Assembly: GCA_017633115.1 (NCBI GenBank)
Contig: JAGBPZ010000051.1
Location: forward strand, 1-35,520
Direction: 5' to 3'
Length of the DNA: 35,520 bases
Source: Erysipelotrichaceae bacterium
GTDB taxonomy: Bacteria; Bacillota_I; Bacilli_A; Erysipelotrichales; Coprobacillaceae
The notes under the pieces are model-generated. The model saw only the letters and a list, made by a program, of their open reading frames with translations. It did no database searches and had not been told where the DNA came from. Below are positions 23,693 through 32,137 of this stretch, piece after piece (positions within the stretch are counted from its first letter, which is position 1; each line of letters opens with the position of its first letter). A program made the translations under genes and the position numbers.

Positions 23693-25573
23693 ATGGCACT
23701 CGATTACAGAAAATGTGCGGAAGAAATCTATAGCCATTTAGGTGGTAAAGATAATATCGCTTCTGCAGCTCATTGTGCTACTCGTCTGAGACTCGCTATC
23801 GTCGATATCAATAAAGTAGACACAAAGGCACTTGAAAATGTTGAAGGCGTTAAAGGCGTATTCAGCTCAAACGGTCAGTTACAATGTATCATCGGTACAG
23901 GTACTGTCAACAAAGTTTACGACGAATTCTTAGCAGTTACTGGTTTAACAGCTGCATCTAAGGATGACGTCAAAGCAGCAGCTGCTGCATCTCAGCCATT
24001 ACCAATGCGTATGGTTAAATCTATTGGTGACGTATTCGTCCCAATCCTTCCAGCTATCGTTGCTGCTGGTTTAATGATGGGTCTTGTTGAAGCATTAGGT
24101 AAAATTCCTGGCTTCGGTCAAGCATTCGCAGCATCTGACTGGTATGGTTTCTTAGACATGGTATCAGCTACAGCATTCGCATACTTACCAGTATTAGTTG
24201 CAGTATCTGCTACACGTGTATTTGGTGGTAACATCTTCTTAGGCGCTACTGTTGGTTTAGCAATGATCAACTCTGCTTTAACTAATGGTTGGGCTGCTGC
24301 TGATGGTTATGAAAAATGGTATCTTTTAGGTAAAGGTATCAACATCGGTGGTTACTACTTAGGTCAAATCAACAGACTTGGTTATCAAGGTCACGTAATT
24401 CCTGTAATTATCGCAATCTGGTTAATGGCTAAGATTGAAAAGAAATTACACGAAGTTACTCCTGAAGTCTTAGACTTATTCATCGTACCATTATGTACAG
24501 TATTAGCTACTTGCTTAATTACTTTCATGGTCATTGGTCCTATCTTCTCTACTGCTGAAAACTATGTATTAGCAGGCGCTAGAGTATTAGTTCAGTCATT
24601 CTTTGGTATCGGTGCTGGTATCATGGGTGCATTATATCCTATCACAGTCGTTATGGGCTTACACCACATGTACACAGTTATCGAAGCTGGTTTCTTAGCA
24701 GACCCTAACATTGGTTTAAACATCTGGATGCCAGTTGCTTCTTCTGCAAACTTCGCACAGTTCGGTGCTTGTTTAGCAGTTGGTTTAAAAACTAAATCTT
24801 CAAGAGTTAAATCTGTAGCTATCCCATCTGCATTATCTGCAGCATTAGGTATCACTGAACCTGCAATCTTCGGTGTTAACTTCCGTTTCATGAAACCATT
24901 CATCTTCGGTATGGTTGGTGGCGCAGCTGGTTCATTATTCGGTGCTTGGACTGGTTTAGGTGCAGTTGCTTATGGTGTTACTGGTATTCCTGGTTACTTA
25001 ACAATCAACAACCTTGGTCTTTACACTGTTATGCTTGCTATCGCTGGTGGTGTTGCATTCGCATTAACTACTGTTCTTTATAAAGAAGATCCTGATTTAG
25101 CAGACAAAAAAGTAGTTGAAGAACCTGCAGTTGCTCCTGACGTAGTAGCTATGAGCACTGAAACTGGTGAAGTTTTACAGTGTACTCCAGGTACAATCGT
25201 TGCAGCTAAAGACATTCCTGATCCAGTATTCGCTTCTGAAGCAATGGGTCCTTCAGTAGGTATTCAGCCTACAGCTGGTGTTGTTTATGCTCCATTCGAT
25301 GGTGAAGTTGTTATGAAATTCCCAACTAACCATGCAGTTGGTTTAAAGAGTGCTGATGGTATCGAATTATTGATCCACGTTGGTGTTGATACAGTTAATA
25401 TGAACGGTGAAGGTTTCACTCCTAACTGTGATTCTGGCGACAAGATCGCTAAAGGCGACGTATTATTAGAATTCGATCGTGGTGCTATCGCAAATGCTGG
25501 TTATTCTGATACAGTAGTCGTTGTCATTACAAACGGTGCTGATTATACTGCAGTTAAAAAAGCAGCTGAATAA
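23693..25573 (+). CDS. Sucrose-type PTS permease, EIIBCA fusion
   Basis: This protein imports a sugar, most likely sucrose, with phosphorylation. It has 626 residues in the order EIIB (1-85, phosphocysteine C28 in AAHCATRLRL), EIIC (about 105-460, with many helices and the conserved ALGITEPAIFGVN), and a fused EIIA at the C-terminus (SVGIQPTAGVVYAPFDGEV, NHAVGL, and the phosphohistidine in LLIHVGVDTV). The EIIC is nearest in look to ScrA/beta-glucoside-type porters; sugar specificity is inferred. AAAGGGGAAAG precedes the start. No ScrB (GH32) hydrolase is present in the window. Codon use is strongly biased, pointing to high expression. Confidence 0.9.
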   Translation: MALDYRKCAEEIYSHLGGKDNIASAAHCATRLRLAIVDINKVDTKALENVEGVKGVFSSNGQLQCIIGTGTVNKVYDEFLAVTGLTAASKDDVKAAAAASQPLPMRMVKSIGDVFVPILPAIVAAGLMMGLVEALGKIPGFGQAFAASDWYGFLDMVSATAFAYLPVLVAVSATRVFGGNIFLGATVGLAMINSALTNGWAAADGYEKWYLLGKGINIGGYYLGQINRLGYQGHVIPVIIAIWLMAKIEKKLHEVTPEVLDLFIVPLCTVLATCLITFMVIGPIFSTAENYVLAGARVLVQSFFGIGAGIMGALYPITVVMGLHHMYTVIEAGFLADPNIGLNIWMPVASSANFAQFGACLAVGLKTKSSRVKSVAIPSALSAALGITEPAIFGVNFRFMKPFIFGMVGGAAGSLFGAWTGLGAVAYGVTGIPGYLTINNLGLYTVMLAIAGGVAFALTTVLYKEDPDLADKKVVEEPAVAPDVVAMSTETGEVLQCTPGTIVAAKDIPDPVFASEAMGPSVGIQPTAGVVYAPFDGEVVMKFPTNHAVGLKSADGIELLIHVGVDTVNMNGEGFTPNCDSGDKIAKGDVLLEFDRGAIANAGYSDTVVVVITNGADYTAVKKAAE

Positions 25574-25588
25574 TTTATAAACATCTTA

Positions 25589-25617
25589 TTCGGGTGCCCT
25601 TTGGCACCCGAATTTCT
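25589..25617 (+). terminator. Terminator or attenuator between the PTS gene and the HPr-like gene
   Basis: TTCGGGTGCC (25589-25598), loop CTTT, GGCACCCGAA (25603-25612), then TTTCTGATTT. The stem is strong and the U tract imperfect, so partial readthrough into the HPr-like gene is plausible; no separate promoter is seen between. Confidence 0.7.
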
Positions 25618-25637
25618 GATTTCACAAGGAGAAAATT

Positions 25638-25895
25638 ATGGTAGAATTCCAGTATACAATTACTGATGAAGCTGGTATTCATGCTCGTCCAGCAGGCAAA
25701 ATTGTTGCCGCAGTAAAAGGCTTCGAAAGCCATGTCACATGCTGGTCTGAAGATGAAGCCTATGATGTTAAAAAGCTTTTGAGCTTCATGGGATCAGAAT
25801 TAGAATATGGTGAAGTTGTTACAATTCGTACTGAAGGTCCAGACGAAATTGAAGCAGCTGAAGCCGCAAAAAAAGCATTTGAGGAAAATCTCTAA
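25638..25895 (+). CDS. HPr-family phosphocarrier protein lacking the Ser46 site
   Basis: This small cytoplasmic phosphocarrier has 85 residues. The phosphohistidine motif is intact as AGIHARPAG (H15), so transfer of phosphate from Enzyme I to an EIIA is possible. At the position of Ser46, the HPr-kinase target in Bacillota, the ungapped alignment to Bacillus HPr gives Lys46 (segment DVKKLLSFMG); a serine occurs three residues later (S49). This is likely a paralogue dedicated to the neighbouring PTS rather than the housekeeping HPr, which would normally lie beside ptsI. AAGGAG precedes the start. Confidence 0.85.
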   Translation: MVEFQYTITDEAGIHARPAGKIVAAVKGFESHVTCWSEDEAYDVKKLLSFMGSELEYGEVVTIRTEGPDEIEAAEAAKKAFEENL

Positions 25896-25904
25896 TCATA
25901 TTGT

Positions 25905-25928
25905 CCCACCTTTAAAGGTGGGCTTTTT
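25905..25928 (+). terminator. Terminator after the HPr-like gene
   Basis: CCCACCTTT (25905-25913) and AAAGGTGGG (25914-25922) form a palindromic stem, followed by CTTTTT. Confidence 0.9.
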
Positions 25929-25954
25929 ATAACCAAAAACACCAAGCAATAAGA

Positions 25955-25983
25955 TTGAAATAGAATCATTATTTGCTTATAAT
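25955..25983 (+). promoter_or_regulatory. Promoter of the rubredoxin-like gene
   Basis: TTGAAA (25955-25960) and TATAAT (25978-25983) are exactly 17 bases apart, about 46 bases before the start codon. Confidence 0.8.
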
Positions 25984-26029
25984 ATTAATAGTAATTGTTA
26001 CTAGTAAAAGTATGAAGGAGGAAAACAAT

Positions 26030-26149
26030 ATGGCATGGGTATGCAAAGTTTGTGGTTATGTTGAAGAAGAATATGACGACGAATTACCAGAAGATTACGT
26101 ATGTCCAGTTTGCGGCGTTGGCGCTGATGAAATGGAAAAACAGGATTAA
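26030..26149 (+). CDS. Rubredoxin-like small protein (39 residues)
   Basis: This very short gene encodes 39 residues with two CxxC knuckles, VCKVCGY (C5, C8) and VCPVCGV (C25, C28), the iron site of rubredoxin. The 16-residue gap between knuckles and the short length resemble the rubredoxin domain found at the end of rubrerythrins rather than a typical rubredoxin of about 52 residues. It begins with AAGGAGG five to ten bases upstream, has its own near-consensus promoter, and ends before a terminator, so it is a real single-gene unit. An electron-carrier role to peroxide- or oxygen-reducing enzymes is likely. Confidence 0.85.
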   Translation: MAWVCKVCGYVEEEYDDELPEDYVCPVCGVGADEMEKQD

Positions 26150-26199
26150 TTCTTGATCATACATTGAAGCACTTCTGATGCTTCTCAATAGTCTTATAA

Positions 26200-26236
26200 A
26201 AAACGCGGTGATTGATAAGATCATCGTGTTTTCTTT
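26200..26236 (+). terminator. Terminator after the rubredoxin-like gene
   Basis: AAACGCGGTGAT (from about 26201) pairs with ATCATCGTGTTT (26220-26231) using two G-U pairs, then TTCTTT. A second small hairpin, GAAGCA/TGCTTC, lies at 26166-26184. Confidence 0.75.
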
Positions 26237-26250
26237 AATATTTATAGTGT

Positions 26251-26278
26251 TTGCAAGCTCGTTAAAACGTGCTATAGT
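26251..26278 (+). promoter_or_regulatory. Promoter of the acidic lipoprotein gene
   Basis: TTGCAA (26251-26256) and TATAGT (26273-26278) are 16 bases apart, about 24 bases before the ATG. Confidence 0.6.
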
Positions 26279-26301
26279 ATAAATCCTAAGGAGGAGTCGT
26301 C

Positions 26302-26892
26302 ATGAAAAAGTTATTTATTGTCATTCTGGCAATTATGCTTTGTGGCTGCCGCAGCCATACAAAAAAGGACTTTAGAACTGAAGATGCCAGTCAAATCGAC
26401 ACATCAGAAACGATGTCAGAAGAAATTGATGAAGATGAAGAAGACGATGAAGATGAAGCAGATGAGGAAGTCATATCAGCGGATCTTAGCAGTTATCAAG
26501 GCACTTATTATCAAGACGAGATTGCTTACGTCAATGAAGATGATTACGCAAAGGAATCAGACTATCACTTCCCTGGCCTCAAATATGTGATCAAGGATAA
26601 ATCCTTTACTTTTGAAACTGACCTAATCTATGACGAAGTCAGCTATGTGGAACAGGAAATCACTAAGGAAGATCGTGACATTGTCATGTTTGCGACAAAG
26701 AAATATGAGGTTTATTCAGAAGGTGAAGCCATTGGTGTGACCATTCTGATTGATGATCATAATCTTTATATCGCCAATGATGCGAAGTTTCATGAAGGCT
26801 ATACCTATGTAGCTAAAATGATGACAGAAAAAGAACGTGATGAGCGTCAAAAAGCTCAGGAAGAGGCTGAAGAAGCTGAAAGTGAGAGCTAG
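26302..26892 (+). CDS. Acidic lipoprotein of unknown function
   Basis: I do not recognise a family. The 196-residue protein has a lipoprotein signal peptide with lipobox MLCGC (Cys16, or Cys14 with less fit), then a strongly acidic stretch rich in Glu and Asp (about residues 38-57), and then a region with regular alternation suggesting beta strands (SSYQGTYYQDEIAYVNEDDY and on, to about 175). It ends in a charged helix (KERDERQKAQEEAEEAES). It should sit on the outer membrane face. AAGGAGG precedes the start. It is its own transcription unit between the rubredoxin-like gene and the arginine T-box. Confidence 0.75.
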   Translation: MKKLFIVILAIMLCGCRSHTKKDFRTEDASQIDTSETMSEEIDEDEEDDEDEADEEVISADLSSYQGTYYQDEIAYVNEDDYAKESDYHFPGLKYVIKDKSFTFETDLIYDEVSYVEQEITKEDRDIVMFATKKYEVYSEGEAIGVTILIDDHNLYIANDAKFHEGYTYVAKMMTEKERDERQKAQEEAEEAESES

Positions 26893-26915
26893 TTTTCTAT
26901 TTAAACAAAAAAAAT

Positions 26916-26944
26916 TTGACAAAAAACCTTCATAGGGCTATGAT
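26916..26944 (+). promoter_or_regulatory. Promoter of the arginine operon
   Basis: TTGACA (26916-26921) and TATGAT (26939-26944) with a 17-base spacer; transcription should start near 26951. Confidence 0.85.
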
Positions 26945-26950
26945 GTTACC

Positions 26951-27189
26951 ATATTCAAAATAAAAGCGTTGAACGAGAATAGTAACTTATAATTGTCTTT
27001 AGCGAGGCAGCACAGAGTGAAAGGCTGCTAGATGGATGTAAGCGAATCGCACTCGGGAGTGTCTGTTGGAAATAAAAGTATAACGGAACGTGAATCTGCG
27101 TTAATGATGAGGTGACCTGTTTAATACAGGTAACTAGAGTGGTACCGCGTTATTATGGCGTCTCTGGATCATCCAGGGACGCTTTTTTT
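26951..27189 (+). ncRNA. T-box riboswitch, arginine specifier (CGC)
   Basis: This leader senses uncharged tRNA-Arg. Seen: the specifier-loop strand AGTA near 26980, an upper stem CTTATA pairing with TGTAAG (about 27037-27042), then GAAT followed by CGC (27048-27050) and A, the normal specifier layout, with CGAG/CTCG closing below. Stem III is ACCTGT/ACAGGT near 27114-27130. The T-box sequence is AGAGTGGTACCGCG (27136-27149), close to the consensus, with TGGT to pair with the tRNA acceptor end. The terminator GCGTCTCTGG/CCAGGGACGC spans 27158-27182 and ends in seven T residues. Readthrough on arginine limitation would express argGHCJB. The stretch 26893-27234 contains no gene. Confidence 0.93.
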
Positions 27190-27234
27190 ATAGATACAAG
27201 ACGCACTCATGTTAGAAAACGAGGAGGAACAAAC

Positions 27235-28455
27235 ATGAAAAAAACTTACAAGAAAGTCGTATTAGCTTATAGTGGTGGTTTAGACACCTCTGTTATTATT
27301 GCCTGGTTAAAGGAAAACTATGGTTGTGAAGTCATTGCCTGTGCCGCTAACGTTGGTCAGGGTGATGATGAATTAGAAGGCTTAGAACAGAAGGCAATCA
27401 ATACCGGTGCTTCAAAATATTACGAAATGGATTGTCGTCATGATTTTGTCTATGACTTTATTTTCCCTGCAATTAAAGCTAATGCTTTATACGAAGGTAA
27501 ATATATGTTAGGTACATCTCTGGCAAGACCTATTATCGCGAAAAGATTAGTTGACATTGCTCTTGAAGAAGGTGCAGATGCCATCTGTCATGGTTGTACA
27601 GGTAAAGGTAATGACCAGGTAAGATTTGAATTGACAATCAAAGCTTTTGCGCCAAAAATGGATATCATCGCTCCATGGAGAACATGGGAATTGAAGTCAA
27701 GAGATGATGAAATTGACTATGCAGAAGCAAGAAATATTCCATTAAAGATCAACAGAGAAACAAACTATTCAAAAGATAAAAACTTATGGCATTTATCTCA
27801 TGAAGGTTTAGATCTTGAAAATCCTGCTAATGAACCTAAATATGCAGAAATCTTAGAGATGGGCGTAACTCCTGAAGCTGCACCAGATCAGCCAACATAT
27901 GTGACAATCACCTTTGAAAAAGGTATTCCAGTTGCCCTTGATGGTGAAAAAATGGATGGCGTTGCTTTAATTGAAAAATTAAATGAAATCGGTGGTGCTA
28001 ATGGTATTGGTATCAGCGATATGGTTGAAAACAGACTCGTTGGTATGAAATCAAGAGGTGTTTATGAAACTCCAGGAGGTACAATTCTTTATACAGCTCA
28101 TCAGAACTTAGAAGAAATCACACTTGATAAATATACTCAGCACTTTAAACAGAAAGTTGCTTTAGAACTTGCCGATCTCATCTATAATGGTCAGTGGTAT
28201 ACACCTTTAAGAGAAGCATTACTGGCTTTCGTTGATAAGACTCAGGAAAGTGTTAACGGCGATGTTAAATTAAAACTTTATAAAGGTAATATCTTTGGTG
28301 CTGGTATGACTTCACCTACAACTCTTTACAGTGAACAGACAGCATCATTTGGTGAAGACGAAGACTTCAACCAGAACGATTCAGCAGGCTTCATCAGCTT
28401 ATTTGGTCTGCCAATCAAGGTTAAAGCATTATTAGATGCAGAAAGAAATAAATAA
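27235..28455 (+). CDS. argG: Argininosuccinate synthase
   Basis: ArgG joins citrulline and aspartate with ATP to make argininosuccinate, the seventh step of arginine synthesis. From ATG 27235, just after GAGGAGG, it has 406 residues, the usual length. Seen: the N-terminal PP-loop [13 protein letters not shown] near residues 7-19, [33 protein letters not shown] near residues 116-130 and APWRTWE. The frame is open upstream to 27112 but that stretch is T-box RNA. It is the first gene of the T-box-controlled operon; argH follows after 33 bases. Confidence 0.97.
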   Translation: MKKTYKKVVLAYSGGLDTSVIIAWLKENYGCEVIACAANVGQGDDELEGLEQKAINTGASKYYEMDCRHDFVYDFIFPAIKANALYEGKYMLGTSLARPIIAKRLVDIALEEGADAICHGCTGKGNDQVRFELTIKAFAPKMDIIAPWRTWELKSRDDEIDYAEARNIPLKINRETNYSKDKNLWHLSHEGLDLENPANEPKYAEILEMGVTPEAAPDQPTYVTITFEKGIPVALDGEKMDGVALIEKLNEIGGANGIGISDMVENRLVGMKSRGVYETPGGTILYTAHQNLEEITLDKYTQHFKQKVALELADLIYNGQWYTPLREALLAFVDKTQESVNGDVKLKLYKGNIFGAGMTSPTTLYSEQTASFGEDEDFNQNDSAGFISLFGLPIKVKALLDAERNK

Positions 28456-28488
28456 GCATAACTAATATGATATAAGGAGGACGCTCAC

Positions 28489-29871
28489 ATGGTATTATGG
28501 GCAGGCAGATTTTCAAAAGATGTTGATGAAGATGTCAATGCATTCAATTCATCAATTTCATTTGATTGTCGTATGTATCAACAGGATATTCAAGGGTCAA
28601 TGGCTCATGCAAAAATGCTTTGTCAGCAAGGCATTATTGATGAACAGGCATTAAAGGAAATTCTCACTGGATTAACGGACATCTTAAATGAAATCAATGA
28701 TGGTACGCTATTATTCGATCCTAATGCAGAAGACATCCACATGTTTGTTGAATCAGAACTAACAAAACGTTATCCTGTCTCAGGAAAAAAATTACATACT
28801 GGCCGTTCTCGTAATGATCAGGTAGCCCTCGATTTAAGATTGTATGTACGTGATGAAATCAAGGAAGTCAAAGTCTTACTGAAGAATCTAATTGACGTTC
28901 TGACTTCTTTGGCATCAGCTCATACGGAAACAATTATGCCTGGCTATACCCATTTACAGCGTGCCCAGCCAATCACATTTGCACATCATTTGATGGCTTA
29001 TGCAGAAATGTTTTTAAGAGATATCGACAGATTGTGTGATGTTGAAAAACGTGCCAACGTGTCACCACTTGGCTGTGGTGCTTTAGCGACTACAACTTAT
29101 CCATTAGATCGTTTCATGGTTGCTGATACGCTGGGTATGTCGGATATTATGTATAATTCACTTGATGGTGTCAGTGATCGTGACTATGCGATTGAATTTG
29201 CCAATGCTTTAGCACTTATTATGGTGCACTTATCACGTTTCTCTGAAGAAATCATTTTGTGGTGTTCATGGGAATTCAAATTTATAGATCTTGATGATGC
29301 CTACGCAACGGGTTCATCAATTATGCCACAAAAGAAAAATCCTGATATCGCAGAATTAGTCAGAGGTAAAAGTGCCCGTGTCATCAATCATGTCAGTGGC
29401 TTATTGACAATGATGAAAGGCTTACCTCTTGCCTACAACAAAGATATGCAGGAAGATAAGGAACAATTATTTGATGCCCTTGATCAGGTTAAATTGTGTC
29501 TGCCAGTCTTTACTGACATGATCAAAACCATGACAGTGCATAAAGATAAAATGCGTGATGCAGCTGCAAGAGGCTTCATCAACGCAACAGATTGTGCTGA
29601 CTATCTGACAAAGAAAGGTGTCCCATTCAGAGATGCTTATAAAATCACCGGTCAGCTGGTCGCAAAATGTATTGAAGATCAATTGACATTAGAAACATTG
29701 CCACTCGATGTATATAAAAGCTACAGTGACATCTTTGATGAGGATGTTTATACTGCCATCGCTTTAGAAACTTGTCTCAAGAATCGTGCCGTTATTGGTG
29801 GGCCATCACCAGCGGTTGAAAAAGACAATATTATGCGTATCCAAAAGAAGGTTGGTGACTATTTTGATTAA
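28489..29871 (+). CDS. argH: Argininosuccinate lyase
   Basis: ArgH splits argininosuccinate into arginine and fumarate, the last step. The protein has 460 residues, normal for the family. Seen: N-terminal LWAGRFSKDVDE, HTGRSRNDQVALDLRLY near residues 103-119, TIMPGYTHLQRAQPITFAHH near residues 146-165 with the catalytic His, and the mobile signature loop GSSIMPQKKNPD near residues 274-285 with the catalytic serine. AAGGAGG precedes the start. The end overlaps the argC start by about 8 bases. Confidence 0.97.
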   Translation: MVLWAGRFSKDVDEDVNAFNSSISFDCRMYQQDIQGSMAHAKMLCQQGIIDEQALKEILTGLTDILNEINDGTLLFDPNAEDIHMFVESELTKRYPVSGKKLHTGRSRNDQVALDLRLYVRDEIKEVKVLLKNLIDVLTSLASAHTETIMPGYTHLQRAQPITFAHHLMAYAEMFLRDIDRLCDVEKRANVSPLGCGALATTTYPLDRFMVADTLGMSDIMYNSLDGVSDRDYAIEFANALALIMVHLSRFSEEIILWCSWEFKFIDLDDAYATGSSIMPQKKNPDIAELVRGKSARVINHVSGLLTMMKGLPLAYNKDMQEDKEQLFDALDQVKLCLPVFTDMIKTMTVHKDKMRDAAARGFINATDCADYLTKKGVPFRDAYKITGQLVAKCIEDQLTLETLPLDVYKSYSDIFDEDVYTAIALETCLKNRAVIGGPSPAVEKDNIMRIQKKVGDYFD

Positions 29872-30898
29872 AGCAGGAATTATTGGTGCCAGTGGTTATG
29901 CTGGTTGTGAAGTCTTAAGAATTTTATTAATGCATCCAGATGTAGACGTTGTTGCTGTTTCAGCACGCAGCTACCTGGGCAAAAAAGTCTCAGATTTATA
30001 TCCATCATTTTATCAACGTACTGATTTAGTCTATGTTGAAGATCAGGAAGTCATTGACAAAGCTGATGTTATCTTTGCTTCATTACCAAATGGTTTATCT
30101 GAAAAATATGCGAAGCAAACAGAAGCCTTGGGCAAGAAGATCATTGATTTAGGTGCCGATTTCCGTCTTGACAGTGAAGAAGTCTATCATCAGTGGTATG
30201 GCTTCAATTACAATGAAAAAGCCCTCCATGAACGTCAGGTTTATGGGTTGCCAGAAGTCAATCGTGACAAGATCAAAGATGCAACAATTATCGGTAATCC
30301 AGGTTGTTATGTCACATCTGTTTTACTTGGCCTTTATCCTTTAATGAAAGCTAAAGCTAATGCTTCACAAAAAATCATTGCCAACAGTGCGTCAGGTGTC
30401 ACGGGTGCTGGTAAAGGCTTGAGTGATGATACGCATTTCCCTAAAACAAACGAATCTTATCATCCATATAAAGTTGGCGCTCATCGCCATACACCAGAAA
30501 TTGAACAGGAACTTTCAAAAATGAATGGTCAGGATGTCAGAGTGACATTCGTACCACATCTTTTACCTGTCAACCGTGGCATCGTTTCAACAATTTATGT
30601 TGACTTAAAGCCTGAATTTACCCTTGAAGATGTTTATTCAATTTATGAAGATGCTTATAAGGATGAATACTTTGTTCATGTCTTACCACTAGGCAAGGTA
30701 GCTGATTTAAAATTCATTCAGTATACAAACCATTGTCATATTTCATTACATATGGATGAACGTGATCATACCCTTATTATCGTCTCAACTATAGATAATA
30801 TGGTTAAAGGTGCAGCTGGTCAGGCTGTTCAGAATATGAATATCATGTTTGGACTCGATGAAAAAGCTGGTCTGACACTTGTAGGACCATCATTCTAG
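29864..30898 (+). CDS. argC: N-acetyl-gamma-glutamyl-phosphate reductase
   Basis: ArgC reduces N-acetylglutamyl phosphate to the semialdehyde with NADPH, the third step of ornithine synthesis. Starting at TTG 29864 gives MIKAGIIGASGYAG, the normal N-terminus, and 344 residues, the normal length; GTG 29855 is an alternative, and the frame is open further up inside argH. Seen: the nucleotide-binding GASGYAG, the catalytic cysteine in NPGCYVTSVLLG near residue 146, and HRHTPEIEQ near residue 205. The overlap with argH suggests translational coupling. argJ follows after 11 bases. Confidence 0.95.
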   Translation: MIKAGIIGASGYAGCEVLRILLMHPDVDVVAVSARSYLGKKVSDLYPSFYQRTDLVYVEDQEVIDKADVIFASLPNGLSEKYAKQTEALGKKIIDLGADFRLDSEEVYHQWYGFNYNEKALHERQVYGLPEVNRDKIKDATIIGNPGCYVTSVLLGLYPLMKAKANASQKIIANSASGVTGAGKGLSDDTHFPKTNESYHPYKVGAHRHTPEIEQELSKMNGQDVRVTFVPHLLPVNRGIVSTIYVDLKPEFTLEDVYSIYEDAYKDEYFVHVLPLGKVADLKFIQYTNHCHISLHMDERDHTLIIVSTIDNMVKGAAGQAVQNMNIMFGLDEKAGLTLVGPSF

Positions 30899-30909
30899 GA
30901 GGATCACCA

Positions 30910-32124
30910 ATGAAAAATATTAAAGGTGGCATCTGTGCCCCTCAAGGTTTCAAGGCAAATGGCATCGTTGCGCATATCAGAGGCAATAAAGATGTCAAAG
31001 ACTTATCACTGATTGTCAGTGATGTACCTTGCAGTGCAGCAGCTACTTATACCACAAATAAAGTCAAAGGTGCGCCTTTGACAGTCACAAAACAACATTT
31101 AGAAGATGGTCAGGCAAAAGCCATCATTTGTAATTCGGGTAATGCCAATACCTGCAACAGTAATGGTATTGAACTTGCGAATCAGGTCTGTGATCTGGTT
31201 GCTGACGCATTATCAATTGATGCCAACGATGTCATTGTTGCTTCAACAGGCGTTATTGGTCAGCCAATGTCTTTAGAACCATTTGCTTCTCACATGGATG
31301 AACTGGTAGCAGGCTTGAATGTGAATGGTTCAATGGATGCTGAATTAGGTATTATGACAACTGATACCAAGCCAAAAGAATTCGCAGTTGAATTTGAACT
31401 CGATGGTAAAGTTTGTCATTTAGGTGCGATTGCGAAAGGCAGTGGTATGATTCATCCAAACATGGCAACAATGCTGGCATTTGTCACAAGTGATGTAGCC
31501 ATCAGCAGTGCTATGCTTGATGAAATGGTCCATGAAGTTGTTCCTGATACATTCAATATGGTCAGTGTTGATGGTGATACATCTACTAACGATATGCTTG
31601 TTGTATTAGCGAATGGTCTTGCAGGTAATGCGGTGATTACGACAAAGGATGATAACTATGCCCTTATGAAAGAGGCGTTATTTGATATCTGTGTGCAGTT
31701 ATCACAAGGTATTGCCAAAGATGGTGAAGGGGCTACAAAACTGTTGACTTGTCATACCGTAGGTGCCAGTACCAAAGAAATCGCTAAAAAGGTTGCCAAG
31801 AGCGTTATCACAAGCTCGCTCTTCAAAGCCGCAATGTTTGGTAAAGATGCCAACTGGGGTCGTATCCTATGTGCCATCGGTTATACTGATGCGGAATTTG
31901 ATATCAACCGTGTTGAAGTTGATTTAAGCTCACGTGTTGGCAAATTTAAAGTCTGTGTTAATGGTATGGGCGTTGAATTCAGTGAAGACTTTGCTTTAGA
32001 AGTATTAACAGAAGATGAAATCCTGATTGATGTCGATTTACATAGTGGTGACTATGAAGCAACAGCTTGGGGTTGTGATTTAACCTATGACTATGTTAAA
32101 ATCAACGGAGATTATAGAACATAG
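30910..32124 (+). CDS. argJ: Bifunctional ornithine acetyltransferase / N-acetylglutamate synthase
   Basis: ArgJ recycles the acetyl group from N-acetylornithine to glutamate and may also use acetyl-CoA. The protein has 404 residues. Seen: APQGFKANGIVAHIR at the start, SGNANTCNSNG near residues 77-87, and the self-cleavage motif KGSGMIHPNMATMLAF near residues 176-191, where the chain is cut before the Thr of ATML, the future nucleophile. It ends with a conserved GCDLTYDYVKING. Whether it is bifunctional or only the transferase cannot be judged; no argA is in the window. AGGAGG precedes the start. Confidence 0.96.
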   Translation: MKNIKGGICAPQGFKANGIVAHIRGNKDVKDLSLIVSDVPCSAAATYTTNKVKGAPLTVTKQHLEDGQAKAIICNSGNANTCNSNGIELANQVCDLVADALSIDANDVIVASTGVIGQPMSLEPFASHMDELVAGLNVNGSMDAELGIMTTDTKPKEFAVEFELDGKVCHLGAIAKGSGMIHPNMATMLAFVTSDVAISSAMLDEMVHEVVPDTFNMVSVDGDTSTNDMLVVLANGLAGNAVITTKDDNYALMKEALFDICVQLSQGIAKDGEGATKLLTCHTVGASTKEIAKKVAKSVITSSLFKAAMFGKDANWGRILCAIGYTDAEFDINRVEVDLSSRVGKFKVCVNGMGVEFSEDFALEVLTEDEILIDVDLHSGDYEATAWGCDLTYDYVKINGDYRT

Positions 32125-32137
32125 GAGTTAACTATTT

